From Gemmatimonadaceae bacterium (GTDB taxonomy: Bacteria > Gemmatimonadota > Gemmatimonadetes > Gemmatimonadales > Gemmatimonadaceae): a stretch of DNA of 8,300 bases. Below the pieces are notes generated by a model. It was not told the DNA's origin and did no database searches. It worked only from the letters and a program-made list of their open reading frames with translations. A program made the position numbers and the translations under genes. The stretch lies in the NCBI GenBank assembly GCA_019689955.1, contig JADGGM010000104.1, positions 1 to 8,300 on the forward strand, written 5' to 3'. This document shows positions 7,801 through 8,300 of this stretch, in pieces; position 1 is the first letter of the stretch; the number at the start of each line of letters is the position of its first letter.

Positions 7801-8229
7801 ACCGACGTGCGTCCAGGTCTTGCCGCCGTCGGTGCTCTTGTACACGCCGTCGCCGTGCGAGACGTTCCCGCGGATGTCGTACTCGCCGGTGCCGACGTAC
7901 ACGATGTCGGGGTTGGACTCGCTCACCGCGATGGCGCCGATGGTTCCGCCGAAGTACTTGTCGGTCACCGGGTGCCAGCTGGCGCCGCCATCGGTGGTCT
8001 TGAAGACGCCGCCACCGGTGGTCCCCATGTAGTACTCGTACGGCCGCGCAGCGGACCCGGCGACGGCGACCGACCGGCCGCCGCGGTAGGGGCCGATCTC
8101 GCGCCAGGTCAGCGCGGCGAAGAGGGAGCTGTCGTACGTGGTCTGCTGGGCGCGCGCGGGGAGCGCGCCGGCGGTCGCGATGAGCGCGGCCGCGAGGGCG
8201 AGTCGATGCGCAAGGGGGGCGCTGAGCAC
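4891..8229 (-). CDS. Secreted Asp-box (BNR/VPS10-type) beta-propeller protein, function unknown
   Basis: The chosen GTG start at 8229 has GGAGG six bases upstream and gives 1112 residues beginning with a clean signal peptide (MLSAPLAHR, hydrophobic core, cleavage after ARA before QQ at about 28/29). A GTG at 8298 would add 23 residues and bury this signal. Residues about 40-730 carry at least eleven Asp-box motifs of the S/T-x-D-x-G-x-x-W type at about 77, 131, 182, 240, 290, 336, 377, 519, 586, 639 and 683, for example KSTDGGKTW and RSDDGGKTW. This indicates tandem beta-propellers of the sortilin/VPS10 and GH74-like superfamily. A conserved-looking CGAQQDNTTLCG segment (about 409-420) may hold a disulfide. 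After about 740 come a beta-sandwich, a charged linker (about 810-868), a second beta-sandwich part (about 875-930) and a helical C-terminal region ending near residue 1081. The final 31 residues look non-native (see findings). Proteins like this are often labelled glycosyl hydrolase, but I see no evidence for catalytic residues. The gene converges on the SusCD operon, so no shared role is implied. Confidence 0.9.
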   Translation of the reverse strand: MLSAPLAHRLALAAALIATAGALPARAQQTTYDSSLFAALTWREIGPYRGGRSVAVAGSAARPYEYYMGTTGGGVFKTTDGGASWHPVTDKYFGGTIGAIAVSESNPDIVYVGTGEYDIRGNVSHGDGVYKSTDGGKTWTHVGLNNTRQISRIRIDPTNPDIVYVGALGHVWAPNPERGVYKTTDGGKTWKKILFRNDSTGVSDLILDPNDPNTIYAAFWQAGRKPWQLVSGGAGSGLFKSTDGGATWTELTRNPGLPKGIIGDIGIAVSPANSQRVWAIVEADSGGVFRSDDGGKTWTRTNSEAKLRQRAWYYSRIFADPKDANTLYAVNVGFYRSTDGGKTFKPIRTPHGDNHDLWIAPNDPKRMIESNDGGANVSYDGGKSWSDEDYATAQFYHVETTTDFPYRVCGAQQDNTTLCGPSRWPGGIPMAEWHDAGGGESGYIQVRPDSTNIIYAGSYAYLSRLDTRTGQERNIIPWPDNPMGHSAEDLKYRFQWTFPILISPHDPNTLYLGSNVLFRTRNGGQSWDVVSPDLTRHDPSTLGPSGGPITKDQTSVEYYATIFAIAESPLAKGTIWTGSDDGLVYLTRDGGLHWTNVTPKELPPWTRISIIEASHFAPGTAYLAANRYQLDDNEPYLYRTTDYGATWTRIDAGIPRTQFTRVVREDPARRGLLYAGTERGVWVSFDDGAHWQSLSLNLPPVPVHDLAVKDGDLVAATHGRSFWILDDLSVLRQLTPAIAAAPAHLFTPRTVYRVNWGGGFRAGENATHPEGANPPSGAVVYYTLAKPNQTVTLDFLDAQGRVIKHFTSALDSAGRADSVRADSVRRARVDSLRRAGVPEDSAKKLAAAMGKEVADEDDGPRRPPRPPRVPNKAGLNRFVWDLRYPDASSFQGMVMWAGTTRGPLAVPGTYQVRMTVNGGTPVTRRFVLKKDPRLTTTQADFEAQFALLIKIRDEVTKANDAVKTIRNVRAQIMERKKTAPPAFGAAADRLLAQLGTIEDTIYQTKSHASEDPLNYPIRLNNKIAALTGVVASADARPTAQTYTVFAELSKQLDAAVAELHRTLDRELPKLNAMLAGGEKIVPSTGFSPGRAGGGRPPGCERARGDCRGLFRV
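4903..4928. terminator. Convergent, probably bidirectional terminator hairpin
   Basis: Arms 4903-4913 (GAGCCCGCGGC) and 4918-4928 (GCCGCGGGCTC) pair perfectly around a 4-base loop. Read on the minus strand the stem is followed by TTTCGTGTGTG, the better T-rich tail; on the plus strand it is followed by GTTCGC. It lies 112 bases after the susD stop and would also end transcription from the opposing gene. The spacer 4791-4890 before it has no gene I can support. The annotated stop of the minus-strand reading frame lies about 10 bases beyond the stem, so the hairpin falls inside its last codons, which is unexpected. Confidence 0.75.
4948..4957. repeat. Homopolymer of ten C (ten G on the coding strand)
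   Basis: An uninterrupted C10 tract lies in the 3' end of the minus-strand gene, where it is read as GCG-GGG-GGG-GGG-CGC (Ala-Gly-Gly-Gly-Arg). It is followed on the plus strand by GCGCGCCCGGGGGAAAACCCC, another low-complexity stretch. Such tracts are prone to polymerase slippage and to sequencing or assembly miscounts, so the reading frame beyond it is uncertain. Confidence 0.85.
7196..8010 (-). repeat. Six dispersed 38-bp Asp-box-coding units
   Basis: Six similar 38-base units lie at 7196-7233, 7334-7371, 7484-7521, 7658-7695, 7811-7848 and 7973-8010. On the coding strand each reads roughly GGC-GTC-TAC-AAG-AGC-ACC-GAC-GGC-GGC-AAG-ACC-TGG, encoding G-V-(Y/F)-(K/R)-S-(T/D)-D-G-G-x-(T/S)-(W/F). 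Starts are 138-174 bases apart, that is 46-58 codons, the size of one propeller blade. The nucleotide similarity follows from protein repeats and strong codon bias; they are not mobile or CRISPR-like repeats. Confidence 0.8.
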
Positions 8230-8235
8230 CAAGGT

Positions 8236-8240
8236 CCTCC
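8236..8240 (-). promoter_or_regulatory. Ribosome binding site of the propeller gene
   Basis: On the minus strand GGAGG is followed by the six bases ACCTTG and then GTG at 8229, ideal spacing. A TTG three bases from the motif is too close to be the start. The remaining bases 8241-8300 are the upstream leader of this gene. They stay open in frame back to a GTG at 8298, but I see no convincing promoter there, and the window ends. Confidence 0.75.
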
Positions 8241-8300
8241 GGGCGAGAGAGATCAGGGAGCGTAGGACGAGATACCGCGGGGCGCGGCGCGCGGGCACCC

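Noticed and set aside
7196..8010. Regularly spaced 38-bp repeats considered as a CRISPR-like or tandem array
   Set aside because: Units are imperfect, in one reading frame, and spaced 138-174 bases apart; they encode Asp boxes of successive propeller blades.
4852..8265. 1137-codon open frame on the plus strand opposite the propeller gene
   Set aside because: It is an Arg/Val/His-rich shadow of a GC-rich gene with no domain. It also crosses the terminator hairpin and C10 tract, and the minus strand has a signal peptide, a good ribosome binding site and Asp boxes.

Overview
The window is GC-rich DNA (clearly well above 60% by eye) with strong GC bias at third codon positions and GGAGG-type ribosome binding sites. 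It carries a SusC/SusD outer-membrane pair and a long Asp-box beta-propeller protein. SusC/SusD pairs are typical of Bacteroidota. The high GC, the Shine-Dalgarno starts and the style of the proteins (an 'ARCGRG...DQACG' insert in SusC, SusD ending in NTNPNVP plus a C-terminal Cys) point instead to Gemmatimonadota or a relative. That assignment is inference from remembered family features, not from a search.

Layout: positions 1-179 are non-coding leader, with a perfect 13-bp hairpin (36-65) that may end a gene lying just left of the window. Positions 180-3410 (+) encode a SusC/RagA TonB-dependent transporter. Positions 3435-4790 (+) encode its SusD/RagB lipoprotein partner, 24 bases downstream and surely in the same operon. 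Positions 4791-4890 are a short spacer with no gene. Positions 4891-8229 (-) encode a secreted protein with at least eleven Asp-box (BNR-type) motifs, converging on the SusCD operon. A perfect 11-bp hairpin (4903-4928) sits at the convergence point and is probably a shared terminator. The last 71 bases (8230-8300) hold only the ribosome binding site and upstream leader of the minus-strand gene.

How the genes work together: SusC is the TonB-driven outer-membrane channel and SusD the surface lipoprotein lid that captures the ligand, probably an oligosaccharide or peptide. No glycoside hydrolase, protease, anti-sigma factor or ECF sigma factor is visible beside them, so the substrate cannot be named. 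The propeller protein is on the opposite strand with its own start region and cannot be assumed to belong to the same pathway.

I see no CRISPR array, insertion sequence, tRNA, rRNA or undescribed system. The most unusual spot is the 3' end of the minus-strand gene: its reading frame runs through a ten-G tract and then through the probable terminator before reaching a stop codon.
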